The notes: a model not told the origin generated them from the sequence alone. Positions 23,511 through 37,057 are shown, counted from the stretch's first letter. The stretch: 64,000 bases of DNA from Angiostrongylus vasorum (GCA_018806985.1 JADANN010000063.1:620001-684000), one strand, 5' to 3'. Numbers and translations: made by a program.

Positions 23511-23969
23511 TTGTAAAGGTATAGTGCTTAGAATGTAAATGGTGACTCCAGCGAAAGATAAATTTCCAATGTAATTGTGTATCTAACGTTCATTGAAACC
23601 TGTTGCTACAACGACGTCGTAGATGGTAGAGATGTGACTATGGAAAAGATGGCCGCTCTTGATTTTCTGATGGGAACCGTCAATCCTTTAATTCCATTCA
23701 AGGTTTCATGTAGTATATCTTTGTACAGTTGCAATAAAACAACCAGCAATAGTTCTGCCCTCCTTCTTCTGTCGTTCATACAGGACCGATAAATCTGATC
23801 GTCACCGTTGATTACCGGCAACCTTATTATGGGAAACGGGAAATCGTTGCAAATCAAAAGATTAAAAAAAGTGTGCCCAAATAATGTAAAATACTCAAAT
23901 ATTATGAGTAGGTCTATTTAACAACCTTGTGTAAGCTTAACAGTTTAGATACATATGTATCTGTTTTAT

Positions 23970-24400
23970 GTTTTCTGCATATGTATGTCCTCCCAACGGT
24001 TTACCGCCTCATCGTGGCTGGGAGGTGCTCCTGGGTGTCGGACTGCGATGTACAGCGGGAGGATTCGTCCCCCCGGCAGGGTCTGCTAAGCTGATAAGCA
24101 GTCCGGCGTTTCCATCAGGAAGCCTTGCTAAGAGTAAACCAACACCAGGGTCCACCACCGTCCTGGTATCAAAGTCGCATGGTTACAAGTCTCCCTCTGA
24201 TCCACAAGGGCTGCGACTGCCTTTCGTGGTGAAGACCTGGGGCAGACTTTGGCCAGGCTTTCCTCGAGATTCCAGGAAACCACAATGGCTTAACCAGCAA
24301 ATCTCCGAAAAATGTTGACTATGCTTGGGCCAACACAACTAGTAAGGACGGGCCGTTCAAGTGTCAAGTGTCAGGTGCTCCTGTTCCAAGGATCATTGTC
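23970..24400. repeat. GC-richer block, probable dispersed repeat
   Basis: Stands out from the AT-rich surroundings. Shares a segment with 22.3 kb and has an open frame of 116 codons on the plus strand, which has no recognisable domain and is taken as chance. Origin unknown. Confidence 0.4.
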
Positions 24401-25411
24401 ATATGGTATGAACTAAACTTAACACCAATAATTAAATAAAGTGCAACATTCTTCCACATAACCTAAACTAAATGCCGTGAGCATGAGTTTACCGCATTCG
24501 ATTCCTCGCATCCACCATCCGCGAAGGAGTTCACGTTTACATGTGGATTCGACTTCTCTTTGAGGATTTTTGTGATCGTTAAGAATATCCCTAAATTCCT
24601 CATGTGCGATTCTTCCTGGAGTCTATGTATTGCTGCAAAAGAGCGTTTCCACGTGTATTGAAAGGAGTTGGAAAGTTCAGGGCAAGTCTGAAGCTAACTT
24701 CTCAATCTTGGAGGTTTGGGAGTGCAGTGTGCCTGCGACGAATAAATCCCATGTTGGACATTGTCCAACAACGATTTGAAAATGCATATAATTCATATTC
24801 CGCATGCTAACTAAGTCTAATTATGGTCTATTAACTTACTCAGACTTCTACGTTGTGTTGTGAAATATGTACTTAGTCGATCGAATCCTTTGATGTTTGA
24901 AACAGTACGCCCTACAAATAGAGTACATAAAAAATATATTATAAACATGTCAGCTTGATACGTAAAACAACCAGTACGATATAATATTTCGCTAAGGTTG
25001 TCTGATGAAATGAGTTCTATCACTCCAATAGATAGAGTGGGTACGGTTTGACGCTCTCATAACCAAAATGAGTTAGAAGTTAATTTCATCCCGCGACGAC
25101 GCGGCAATACTCTGGAATATAATGGGAAAAATGAATATTCATATTTATTGTTTTAATTTCCTTTTTAACCCCTTGTTATAATGTTTATTCCTATATTCTT
25201 TGGATATGTTGATGTAGATGTACAAGGCTGGTAAATATACAAGTACTAAACCGGCTCCTTAGATGCACGTATTCATGAAGTAAATCTTAAGAATTATTTG
25301 TTCTCTCTCTATATTCTCTGTACTCATGCGTCGAAATAACATTATAATAAACAGACAATAAAAAATATAAAAGTAAATAAAATCAAAAAAATAATAAATA
25401 ATAAATAAAGA
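24401..25411. other. AT-rich spacer
   Basis: Very AT-rich from about 25180 onward (long AATAAA/ATAA runs). No gene supported. Confidence 0.45.
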
Positions 25412-25793
25412 TCAAAAAATAGAATAAAAAACATAAAATGCTATAAATAAACAATAAAATAACATTATAATATATATTATATAAAATAATATATAATTAT
25501 ACATACAAAGAAATAAACAACGCACACAAGATTGTTTTTTCCCGACACTATGGACGATGTAGTCCATTCTCTTTGGGTGATGCAGTACACTGTCATTACC
25601 GAAGAAATACCCTTCAACTGTTGGGTTTAGTGGATTCAAATCGAAGAATGAACACATATGAACAGATAGATAGGTGGACTTGCCTGTACCGATTGCGGAA
25701 TACACTGTCGAATGAGGATTGCCAGTGAACAACTGGTTCAAGACGATTGCCATACTCTCGTTTCGTTTCACAATTATGTCATCTCGTTGCTGT
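25412..25793 (-). CDS. Candidate exon, unknown protein with GTGKST stretch
   Basis: An open frame on the minus strand beginning after an acceptor-like GATTGACAG at 25794-25802. The first 80 or so codons have protein-like composition (NQLFTGNPHSTVYSAIGTGK, then STYLSVHMCSFFDLNP); the part below 25545 is AT-rich and probably intron or spacer. GTGKST resembles a P-loop, but the preceding hydrophobic strand and any Walker B are not visible, so an ATPase is not claimed. No neighbour supports a function. Confidence 0.25.
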
Positions 25794-25999
25794 CTGTCAA
25801 TCTAGGATTTTATTATTCTAAGTGGTTGATTATTGTAAGGAAAATTCTTGAAGGATTCACTTCAAGGAAATTACTAAGGCTCTTAGGGAGAAAAAAGCCT
25901 TTTGCTGCTGAAAATATTTCTAGTTCGAAAATATGAAAGCATTTGCTTAGGAATGCCGTTCACTACTCTAACAGGATTCGCTATTTGTAGAAATACACC

Positions 26000-26290
26000 C
26001 ATTTGCCCTGTGGGAGCAGTGCTTGGAGGCGCACTGTAATACACAAGCTGTCCTTTGCTCGATCTGGCTCCTCGACCTCATTCCCTTTTCTCCAAGCCTT
26101 CCATTTCTCCAGAATAGGAAAATTGGTACCAGACTTGCCCAAGAAGGCAACAGCTCATAGGTAGGCCACCGCGAGCTGTCATACAGGGCTGATGTGCATT
26201 CAGTAGTCTCTAGCGATTCTTGATGAAGTCCAATGCACGGCCCATTGCTCAGGGATTGGTCAACGCCTGCGGCTTTGTCCTTTTCCCTTT
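26000..26290 (+). mobile_element. SINE family A copy, diverged
   Basis: GTGGGAGCAGTGCTTGGAGG head, TTGGTACCAGACTTGCCC body and GATGAAGTCCAATGC tail follow the family order. Confidence 0.6.
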
Positions 26291-26447
26291 TTTGATGTCA
26301 CTAAAGAACTCAAAAACCGATCTTCTATAAACCTCGGCATAATTGGTTGATATACTTATTTGTATGATTTTATAAATTGATCTTGTTGAGTTGACGCAAG
26401 GTTGGTAGAGGTTTTTGTTGTCGATGTTCATTGGTGTTGTTGGCCGA

Positions 26448-26485
26448 TGGCTAACGTTCCGGCAGTTTCGCCTTCTTCAGAGCCG
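26448..26485 (-). ncRNA. Solo hammerhead-like motif
   Basis: On the minus strand CGGCU, CUGAAGA, stem II GGC/GCC, GGAAC (A changed), GUU, AGCCA. It lies directly before the RTE copy. Confidence 0.5.
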
Positions 26486-26494
26486 TGCTGTTAC

Positions 26495-28742
26495 GAATGA
26501 GACTGAAGAACGGTTTCTCGGAACACGCGGTAACAGAAAAGTCGGCGTGCGGCTACATTGTCAACAAGAGATTGGTCATGGAAATCAGCTGTGCTAGAGA
26601 TAACCTGAATCGGACGTTTACAAGTGAAGTTATGTGGGTCATTACCGGCTTTGACAATCGTCGTTTACTACACACTCATCATGTTATGAGAAAGGCGATT
26701 TCGAAGCGTTCTACATGTACTTGGAAAAAGTTATTCATAAAAGGTCATGCCTTTTCTCAGGTCTTCACTGGCGATGGTTTTCAAGGTTTTCCTTAGCCTA
26801 CCTCGCTGTTGTTCCGAAATTCTACACGGGAAAGATTATCGCCTTCTCCATCCATGATTTGTTTTTTTCCACAAGAATAAAAGAGAGCCGTGAAGTTTAA
26901 GAACCTAAATAAAAAGCCACCTCAAACTGTGATTCATACAGATTGTTAGTGGGCAACTGGGAAGATACCGTAATTGATAACGCAAATGAAGAATACTACT
27001 GGCTCTACGTCAGCGCTAATAAAGCTGAAATTTCGAAACTCACGAAGAGAGGTCTATCACTAGAAAGACCTCAGCTGAAACTCCCTCGTGAAATCGCACG
27101 AGATACAAGCAAAGGCCAACTCACGTCAGAACTTGCAAACCAATGCAGAAAAGGGGTAAAGATAAAGAGGCAAGAGCAGCAGTTATGGCTGAAATTGATG
27201 TGGAATAAACGAGCACTTGCAGCATCCACGAGAGCTCGGCCATTTACAAAACAACTCTGGTCGCATTGCAACGCTCAGACGAAGCAGCTATCTCTTTCAC
27301 AAATCCAGTTTGGAGAAGTATCCATGACTGTTACTCTGATCTCTTTAACACTCATGTCTTAGCATTTCCATGCGAAATCACGAAGAATGGATGTGTCGTC
27401 TCAATGGTTTGTTCTTAAGAAATTCGGTATCCTAATATTTAGACGATGGAAATCCGTACAACATCCTATCCCTGGAGAATAAAACAAAAATATCTGAGAA
27501 ATCCTCCGCCGTTAGTCATCGACATACCGAGCGGTTGTCCACAGTTTTCTGTCAGAATGAAAAGTCTCAATTTAAGGGAATACTATAATGTTGCACGAAA
27601 AAGAACATTTCCATGATATTACCTAATCTGTCTGTTGTATGTTACTATAAGCGCTGTACTCCAGTCATCCTCAAGAAAACTAGCAAAACATTGAACCATA
27701 GACATGCATGTGAGCAAACATGGTTTCGAAAAGGATTCATTACAATAGTCCACATTCGCAAGACAGTGAGACTCACTGAAAAAATATCGCTATGGTACAA
27801 GAAAGCGCTGTGTCTTACTTCCATCCACTTAGAAAAGACCGTCGCCTCAAATGAGATAGAAGTGGTCTTAGGAGCTCTGGGTAGTCGCTAACCAATACAA
27901 GAAGATCTTTTCTGAGTTGTACAGAAATTTCGCAACCAGAATATCTTGGCCAATAGCTATATTAGTGGAGGATAATGCTTTATTGGCTACCAGAATGCTT
28001 CTGGCAGTAATGGTCTTCTATAATATCGCACACAGCGATTTTCACGGAAAGCGGATTTGTCTTTGATCCTTCATTTATTCTCAAAGAAATAAATATGGTA
28101 TGTCCCAACACTTCAGATATCTGTATCTGGCCAGAAAGGCAACGCGATAAGCGATCTAGCTTCAGAGTTTCGGAAACCAGTGGCTTGAGTTCCTTTCAGA
28201 GTATTGAGGATCCAGTGAAGAAGACTAGGAACACGTGGCTCAGTATCAATCTCTTCGACTCTACGACTCCCTTTACCTTGAAGTATAGGTCAGAAACGTG
28301 TTCGCTATGTAAGCAAAAAGGAAAGTCCATTCAGCACTATAAAACGCACTGTTGATAGGTCGATGCAGGAATTTCGGTACTACGCAATTGAGGAAGGGAA
28401 ACCGAAACTCCAACCTGCGCCAGCTATCAAAAATAAAAAGTACCTTTCTACACCCAAATTGTAGAGGATAAGGTGGCCCAGACACGTAATCCATATAAAA
28501 GACAAGCAATGGACAAGATCTTTGAGCTGCGATATTCCTCGAAATGTCTAACAGACATAAGAAAGACTAGTAACGCGACGATCAAAGCTCCTTATGAGAA
28601 ACCTGGAAGAACGTTATGATGCTGGGTTAAAACTCACTGAACTACTCTTGCATCCGGCAATGGGAAGGTGGAAGGCTTACCGGCACCCACTCGAATTACT
28701 CTGCCATCAACGGGACAGCAGGTGATACAGGTGACACCGAAG
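26495..28742 (+). mobile_element. RTE LINE copy, heavily decayed
   Basis: Follows the RTE ORF order: endonuclease debris (FEAFYMYLEK near 26705, VVPKFYTGK near 26808), linker helices (ETLEL-like region 27000-27250), RT debris (CEQTWFRKGFITIVHIRKT near 27710) and C-terminal debris (28100-28700), ending with CAGGTGATACAGGTGACA. Many stops. PLE sequence follows at once. Confidence 0.75.
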
Positions 28743-28948
28743 GTCAGGTAGTAAAAATTTACTGGGTTATTACCTCTCTGGTCACGATTCCATACAAAAA
28801 GGGTGCCTCAAAGAAACATATTTCAAACTTCCGACAGTATGTGCGAAGAAAGAAAGAAAAAAGGAGGAATCCCATAACATGGGGCAAAAAATCACCTGTC
28901 ACCTGTTTCACCTGTCTTTCGATTGGTTATCAAGTAACACGAGGGGTG
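28743..28948 (+). mobile_element. Penelope-like element fragment joined to RTE tail
   Basis: Matches PLE positions from the same point as the fragment at 21554 (GGTAGTAAAAATTTACTGGG against GGGTAACAAAAATTTATTGG). About 200 bp only. Confidence 0.65.
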
Positions 28949-28949
28949 C

Positions 28950-31790
28950 CAATCAATCTTCCATTTCCTCTGTCGCTATCACAGATGGCTACCTCAGGGA
29001 CTCGTTGAAAATCATATCCTTCAACCACGGGTGAAAAAACTCTGATCTGACCATCGGATCAGCGGTCTTTCTGCAGTACGCTTGACATCCTGAGGAATAG
29101 AGTCACAAACGGTTCTTGGCCCTCGGTTGTCGTTCATAAGCATTACGTGTCCTGCCCACCTCATCTTCGACTGTTTGGCGTACAGAACGGCATCTTTGAT
29201 TTTTTGATCGTAGACGCAGGTCGGAGCTTCGGATCCCATCCTTTACTTGTGTGAAACGGGATACTCCCTAGCATCGTCCTTTCGACTGCGCGTTTGATAA
29301 CGCTGAGTAATCTTTCATCCTGCTTACGCAGCGACCGAGTTTCTGAAGGATACGTTAGGGCAAGAAGTACCGTTGAGTCGAAAAGGTGGTCACGGATTCG
29401 GGTTTTCTTTGTCCTCTTCACTACATCTTCGATGCTCTTGAAGGCTCCCAAGCCGCTCGTTTCCTTCTGCTCAGCTCTGGAGCTAAGTCGCTCAACATGT
29501 TGATTCCCCGACCTAGATAGACATAACTGGAGCACTCGGAGATACTCGTTCCGACGAGCGTGAATGGGGCATACGAAACCAATCCGTTCCTCGTTTTTGC
29601 GAGATTTACTAGAAGACCGATATTTCCACAGGCTTTATCAAAGTCGCCAAGCATTCATAACGCTTGGCCAGTGTTTGATGTTATAAGAACGATATCATCA
29701 GCAGAGCAAAGATGGTGTAATTGTCGGCCATCGATTTTCACTTCCATATTATCCCGTTCCAATGTTTGCATGAAGTTCTGGAGGGTGGCGGTAAATAATT
29801 TTGGCGAGATGGTATCGCCTTGCCTAACCCCTGTTTTGAAGTCGATGTTAGCATCGTTGTAGAATGGTGGTATCTTGGTTGTGAAATTTTTGTACACCCC
29901 ATGAAAAATCTTTATGTACTAAATAGGGACCCTTTGGCTGTCTAAGGCTTCCATGACTACTTTTCTCTCAACTAAGTCAAAAGCCTTTCTTAAGTCGATG
30001 AAAGCGAGATAGAACGGTCTAGTGTACTCGCACGATACTTCAATGAGTCTTGTTATTGTGTGGATCCGGTCCATTGCAATGAAAAGTTTTCGAAACCCTC
30101 CTTGCTCAGATGGCTTTCCTTCGACCAGGGCTCTGGTAATACAGTTTAGGATTTCTTGAGTGAAGAGTTTATAGACAGATTAGCAGAGAGATTGGGGAGA
30201 TTGTTGCCGACATCGTGTAGGTAACCATTCTTGAGCAGTAAAACAGTCTTGCGTTGTTGGTCTTCCACTGAGTAGGGACCTCGCATTCAGACAGATAGCT
30301 TATGAACAGCAGAGCCAGTGTGTTTATAAGAACTGGCGGAAGGTTATTCAGGTGTTCTGGTCTTATCCTGTCTAGACCTGGTGCTGTTCGGTTTTTCACC
30401 GAAGAAATGGCATGTCGGATTTCGGAAAGGAGAACCGGAGGGGAACATATCCATCCTCCTTTATTTCATATGACGTAAGGTGGACGTGGCTATCGAAGAG
30501 ATCTGAGTAGTAATCGTGAGTGATTTTCTCCATTGCCTTTCTGGACGCAGTGACTGCTCCGTCTGGGCGTCGCAGTGCAATCATCTGTTCTTGTAATTGG
30601 CGAAGCTTCGGTGGGCTTTGCGAATGCTTTTTCCAGCCTTTTTGCACTTCGACCATTTATCCTTCTCTTCTCTCTTCCCTCCTTAAGATCTTTTATTGAC
30701 TGTCTGCATTGTTTTGCAAGTTCGGACGAGAGTTGGCGGTTGCCTGCAGATCACGCAAATCCGCGCTAGCCTACCAGCTCGAGTGTTTCTGGAGACAGAC
30801 GTCTCTTGGTGACTTTAGAAATCTAAGCTTTCATAGCGCTGCCGTGAAGATGTTGAATAAGCCGATTGTATTTCTCTTCGATGTTACCGAGAACGGCATC
30901 TTCCCAGTAGCGGGCTCATGAATTGAAGAAATTCCAGTTAATGGTGGTCTTGGGTAGTCATTTTTTGAACTTAGCGGCTTTTTGTCCATCCCGCAAGAAG
31001 TGGACTCTTGCAAGAAGGGAGACGATGGTTTGATTCTATGTAGAATTTTGGAACAACAGTGACATCGGTCCAGCAAAACCTTCTATTTACTATGATGCGG
31101 TCTATATCGTTATGGTACTCTCTACTGGGAGACTTCCACGTCCAACTTTGAAGGTTGAGTTTCTAGAATAGTGAGTTACCATGAATGATCTTGATTGTCA
31201 TGATAAACGCAGACAGCCGCTCACCTGCTTATTCTTTTCTAATCAATGGGTTCCAATATGACATTTTTCAGATTCTCTTCAGTTTCCAGTGTAAGCGTTA
31301 AAGCCTCCAATGATGACATTGAAGAATGCATGGTTTTCTCTGTAGAACTTCTTCAAGTCCATATAGAACACTTCGACTTCTTCTTCGTAATAGTTTTGTT
31401 TCTGCGCGTAAACGACGAAGATTGTCATAGCCAGAATTGACCCACATCGCTTTAGCCGTAAACATCCGATCCCGGTTGTTAGTTGCTAGAATGAATTGAT
31501 GCTCATGGACAAACTCATGTTGACGAGAAAGTCGAAGCCGGCGTCTCCTCTACTTTTGCTTTTTCCGAGGAACAGTTCTTCTCCGGTATCATGGACGGCG
31601 TTGAATTGGTGGCGTCGTCTCGTCTCGGCGAGGCCGATGACGTCGTACGTTATCCTTATTCCTTGCATGAGCAAGTCTTCTATCGAGGACTCGGATGCAA
31701 GTGTACGTGCATTGTAGGTACAGATCGTCGTCACCTTAGTTCTTCGCGATCCAGGCAGCTTCTATTGGCCCTGAGACTTTAGCAGCCTCT
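28950..31790 (-). mobile_element. RTE LINE copy, nearly full length, decayed
   Basis: On the minus strand the ORF starts at about 31734 (MTTICTYNARTLASESSIED, the N-terminus of the apurinic-type endonuclease; IGLAETRRRH follows). It continues through the linker (30400-30900), RT (NRTAPGLDRIRPEHL near 30395, TGVRQGDTISPKLF near 29860, SADDIVLI near 29690 where FADD has become SADD) and the C-terminal domain (RAAWEPFKSIEDVV near 29430, MRWAGHVMLMND near 29150), ending near 28955. Stops and shifts occur throughout. It is the most complete LINE of the window. Confidence 0.88.
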
Positions 31791-32479
31791 CCGTATTCGT
31801 CCTACCCAACGATGCGAAATTGGAGGCTCTTTCGTGGTCAGGAGAATGAAACCCTTTTATTTCACAGTGTTTAGCTTTTGACATCCACGTATAGCTTGTT
31901 GAGCTCTGAACGTAGGCTGGGTATATCCACGAGTAGCCTGCTATTCTGTCCCAGAGTAGACATAATGCTTATTTGTTGGTTTGTTGGAGGCTACTTCTAA
32001 CCGCCTCCCCTTATACTTCCCTATCACTCGATTGCAGGTTTTTGGCCGAAATGACTCGTAGATTACAATCCGCATAAGCGAGAACACCCCATCTAAGCAT
32101 GCACAAATACGCCTCGGAAATACAGAAAGTATGTGCCAAATCGGAGCAACACTAAGAGGAAGTCCATCCTCTGTATCTATCTGCGTCTCAGAAAAGCAAA
32201 GGTCGCTTTTGGTCCGTGGTTATCCCCCTTATCCGCTCCTAGGAGACCCTACGTAACCTCGAGACCAAGCGGCTCGAGATCTCTCATATGACAGAGATGC
32301 GTTGCGGAAGGATAGGGCCATGAATCAGTAGATCAGTAGGAGTAGATTATTCCTGTTATGCCACCGACCCATTTTCTACATTGGAATATTCTCCCAGATC
32401 TCTAAAATGGGGTAGCTTTTCGAAAATCTGAGATGCGCATTATGGCTAGACCTTGTTAGTGTGGACTAAGTTTTAGAAG
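31791..32479. other. Unassigned stretch upstream of the RTE copy
   Basis: May be the 5' leader of the RTE copy, or unrelated. No coding signal found. Confidence 0.3.
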
Positions 32480-32885
32480 ACATCATTCAAGCGCTATGTG
32501 GTTCTGCAGAAACTCCTTGACGTGGGTGAAGTTGAAGTATTGTTCAATCGAAAAGGTAAGCGCGGATTGTCGAGTCCCGTAGTTGGACAATGCTCTCCTT
32601 TCCTTCCTCTGTCGATATCCTCCTTCATATTGCTTTCCATATTCATTGAACGCTCAAAGTATACATGCGAGGTAGTCCATGTAATCAGAGAATCTTCCAA
32701 TTTGATCTGTTTGCCTTAGCACCATGGGTTGGTTTCTCACGAGCAGAGATTTCTTTCGATTTATGCGTGGTCCGAACTTTTGTTTCTGGCTTCGTTGAGC
32801 TCATTGATCATCGACACTGCTTCACTCGTACTTTTTGAGAAGATGACTATTTCGTTCTCGAAACGAAGACTTGACAGGGATTTCC
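32480..32885 (-). mobile_element. RTE family 2 fragment
   Basis: Same segment as 10325-10745: MINELNEAR near 32815, NPWC near 32725, then LEDSLITWTTSHVYFERSMN. Both fragments begin at almost the same point of the family. Confidence 0.65.
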
Positions 32886-32972
32886 CATCATTACATGTGC
32901 CTTCCTTAGCCTAATCGAGTTCTAATGAAAGATAATTCTGAGGTTAGGAAGTTGTAATTATAGTATTAGCAT

Positions 32973-33225
32973 GAGCGTATAGCGCAATGGCCGTAGTGGC
33001 CCTGAAATACTCATAGGATCGATCCCCGCGTCCGAGTATCACCAAGCCTTCCATCCCTCTTAAATCGGCAAATTAGTGTCATACTTATCTAGGAGGGTGA
33101 CAGCACTGGCTCAATACATTGGTGAGCCACCACGTGTCATTGAAAGACCCGATGTGCATTCAATTACCTCCAACTGAACTCGAATGCATGGTGTAACCTT
33201 CAGGAATTGATCGACGCCCAACATT
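32973..33225 (+). mobile_element. SINE family A copy
   Basis: Box A TAGCGCAATGG at 32980-32990, box B-like GGATCGATCCCC, followed by the family body and tail. Confidence 0.8.
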
Positions 33226-33289
33226 ATTCTATTTTAATCACGAGCACGATAATTGTTGGACTCGACACAGGCTTTTCAAAAAGATCTTA

Positions 33290-33580
33290 TGCCTCTGGGA
33301 TCGGGAAATTGGCGGCAGACTTGCATGGAAACAATTCACTCCTTGCATTTCAAGTGGGGAGCGGTCCATCTCGGCTATTTCATGGCTTAAAAAAAGATTT
33401 ACTCGACAAGGATTCAACGACAATTGTTGCGAAGACGAGAAATCCTCAAGCAGCATCCAAAATCACAAGTAGGAAAAAAAAGTCGAAGACCTTGGCGAAT
33501 AATGTATAAGAGGAAACGAATCGGATGCAGGAACTGCTGGTATCCGCACAACAAACACAAGACGAGTCGTACAAAAAATA
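33290..33580 (+). mobile_element. SINE-like family B copy, diverged
   Basis: Matches the later half of the family B copies at 15.7 and 41.2 kb (GAGGAAACGAATCGGATG near 33510). Confidence 0.5.
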
Positions 33581-36500
33581 AAGCACAGTGTTTCCCTTTC
33601 AAAAAAATGATTTCGGCTTCAGTGACATTCTTCGCTTTCAGAGAGGTGGTTAGTTGTATAGAAGTGCGCTTTAAGGCTGTTGTGCACTAGAGACTGTGAA
33701 CGCATATCATAAGACTCTCGAAACGGGTCAAAAGCTTTGAAGAACGGTACAAATTTGTCGATCAATTCATTAAATTTGCCTATGAAATATTTAAAGAAGG
33801 AATCATATTGAAGCAAATTAGTCTGCAACTAGAAATTATGTAAAGTTTGTGGACGTTTCAATTGCACTGACTCTGCACTTTGTAGCAACATATACAAAGG
33901 CTTATGGAAGATAATTTGCTCTAAAGCCCTAAGAGCATTTATAGTTTATATCAAAACCTTTCTGATTCTACCGATTTCCAGGACTGAATCTCTCAAATTT
34001 AGAAAAAAGATTTCAGTGTTCGAAATTTCTAGTGCGGCAAATGGGAACGGCTGGAGAACCTTTGTTTTGCTGGACGAATATTGACTCTTAAAACTACATT
34101 CGTTTTCAAAATACGAAAAAATACCAAGCAAGTAAATGTAAGGAGAAATTAAAAAGAATAAAAAGTGGGCTTTGGAATACCAGGTGTTTCATCACGAAAG
34201 GACAGGAAAAGTTGCATCTTATTTGCAAACGTCCACATTCAAATAATTTTTATTCCAACCAGTGGCTTTGTGTCGAGGGCGGCCATTATCCTTGCAAAAA
34301 AATACGTTGTATTCAATACATATCTGGTGCCACCTACTTGTGCCAATCATTTGTAAGGAAGCTGTGCAAATCGGAGAGCAACAAATAATCGTCCATTTTA
34401 ATGAAGTTCAAAAAATGAAATTTTAATGAAATTCTCAAGTGGGACAAGCCATAGGAATACTAAAACACAATTTAAAAAAGTAGTGAGATACCAGCTAACT
34501 TGAAATCGGTGGCAAACGAAGTAAAGAGAAAACAAGGAAAAACAAAGTAGAGGACCTGCTGTGTATCTACCTCTCACATAAAAAAATGTAGAGGAATTTC
34601 AATAATACTTTTCATTAAAAGTATCTATCTCTTGGATGTCGATGGAAAAAGTAAGTGATAGGGAACAGCAAAGTACTGCCTACAATAGTGTTACTGCTAA
34701 CAAGCGCTTGAGCTATGACATCTAGTTACCTACGAGTAGCATGAAAATATTCAGCTTATCTTTCTTCATCCCGTGAAAAGTCTTGCCTTATGTATATAAT
34801 ATAAGTATACATGTGCATACACATATAATTTAAACACATTTTGATTTGTCATACCGAGGTTAAAGGAAAGTCGGTTCCCTAAATCCTACCTTATGATTCG
34901 AGCTCTGCTACACTGGATGCGATTTGATGTGATCACAAGAACCACATCGGAAGAAGGAACAATATTGGACAATAGGTGCAGATTAATTCTGTTGTGGAAA
35001 AGGCGAAGACCCCGAAACGTGAGCCAAATAAAGTTTTTGCCAAACTAGTATTAACTTAACATTGAAAGAATGCAGCTTACCATATAAATCGCTTCTAACA
35101 TTTCTCAATTTCCGTCTAAGTTTTTATTAACTCTCAAAAATTATATCGTAATTTGACTTAGGAAAGCGCGCATTCCGTAATCAAGCAACCGCTCTAATCC
35201 GTATGGGAAGGGCATGCGGTGAGGACCTGGAAACATCCCTATCACGGTCAAGCGGACCACTTCACTGGATCTGATCGGCCACGGTGAACCGACGATTTCA
35301 TGGAGACTGCCTTGCACTTTCACGCTGCTTGTCCATATAAGCTTTCGAAGAAGTTGACCACAACAGTGAATCCCGTTATAGAATTATTATGAGTAGCTTA
35401 AGCTCAAGGACATAAATGGCGAAAGAGCAGAAATAGAAAATCTGAACATTTTAGTGATCGCAATGAAAATGAGGGATGCGTTGTCAGGGTATTTTCTGCG
35501 GCTCGTCTCTGTGCTGGAAAATTTGTTTCATGATAATAACCTCAGTAACAAGAAGTAGAGTTTGCTCAACATTGACGTTGTTTTCCTCCTTTGTACTAGA
35601 TCGCTTATTCAATCCGTTCATCCTGTTAGAAGAAGAAAATAAGCCGTAGATAAAGACTTCTTAATTTTTCCGACGGAGAATGCTGCTGAAAAGCTGCTGA
35701 ACCCGTATTGAAGAAACCTTTTAAAATATCTTAACGAAACAACGAAAAAGACAGGATTATTGGTTACTTGAAAGAAAATCCAGTTGAAAAAAAGCATGTC
35801 ATCCTGGAAGCATTTGTGGTATTAGGTACTACGTCGTTTATCACATTCCCTGATCATGGATAACGGCTTGGAAGAACTCACTAGAAGAGAAAAAGTAGAG
35901 TGGGCCACTGACATTGAATGTTGAACAAATTTTCCAACTAGGCGCACATGCTCATATTGTGAACATTACAGTTCTCCTAGTTTCGTTATATACACCAGAA
36001 ACATGGATTAGCACTTTAGCCACTTCAAAAAACTTGCATGATATACTGGCCACTGAAATGATTTCTTCCGATAGTGATTCGTCGCACTCAGTGCTAAGCT
36101 GGTTTTCGCAAGATGTTCGAAGAATATCCTGCCTTTGAGACCTAGTGGAATACGTTTCATGACATAGACATTGATGACAGCATTGGAATAGCTATAAATT
36201 AAACGACCTGAGGAACATCAATAAAATGGCTGATTTTCGTCGCATTAACAGACAAGCAATAATCAGTGGTGGTTTCAGCTTCGAGAGCCCCGAACTGCAG
36301 CTAAACTAAATAACAAATACAGCCGACTCCACTATCTCTATAAGGTATACTTTAGCAACTAACATCTGAAGTCCGTTTTTCGATAATTTTCGATCAGCTG
36401 AATATTTGAGAATTTGAGAAAGAGCACTGCACTTTCGTCCTAATGAAAGATAGATTTTGCGGAATACTCATCCATTCTCAAATATGTTTGGAACTTAAAC

Positions 36501-37057
36501 GCTGAACTAATTTAATACAAGGTTAGAGTGTTTAAATTTTCCATGACCTATAACAGAAGATATCGAAGATACAGTGGGTCAAGGAAAATCATCGTGTCCT
36601 GGTTGACGAAATCCCGTCGTTCATTTGCTATCACTTTCGAAACATTAACGTTCAAGAAGAAGAAGTGAAAAAGCGTCATATTAGCTCATAGCTTAGCGTC
36701 GTAATTCCAGAATGTAAGCCCAGAATTAATAAAGGGTATTTTAAGCCCAACTATACCGTTCGAATTTGAAAGAGATCGTTATTTGGCGGTAATAAAGATT
36801 GTCGCTGCAAACAGCACCTGCCAGATTCGTTACAATTTAAAGAATTTCTAAATCAAATCGAACGCTGAAAATATCGTAAACCTAGTGTCTTATTTAAAAG
36901 ACATTGATCACCTTAAAGGTCGATATACATTTCTTAAAACTATCATATGACTTAACACAGATTCAGGATTCTATTTTTTCAGTAAGTTGTAAACACATTA
37001 CAAGCAATAACTTTTTAGACTGCTTAGCCTACACGATTTTATTACAAAACTTCTTTT
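33581..37057. other. Gene-poor 3.5 kb with scattered exon-like frames
   Basis: A frame at 33706-33840 (KSFEERYKFVDQFIKFAYEI) and one at 36554-36691 (ENHRVLVDEIPSFICYHF) read like protein but could not be linked by consistent splice phases; two in-frame stops precede the first. A GC-richer block at 35141-35340 looks repeat-like. A degenerate hammerhead-like motif (CGAAACGUGAGCC) lies near 35010. Confidence 0.35.

Noticed and set aside
23968..24318. 116-codon plus-strand frame
   Set aside because: It lies in a GC-richer block partly shared with 22.3 kb, so a repeat explains the open frame better than a gene.
25180..25510. Extremely AT-rich run considered as a replication origin or mitochondrial insert
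   Set aside because: No organised repeats, no mitochondrial gene sequence and no flanking duplication were seen; simple AT-rich spacer is enough.
35141..35323. 60-codon minus-strand frame in a GC-richer block
   Set aside because: No splice sites or domain; the block looks like a dispersed repeat.
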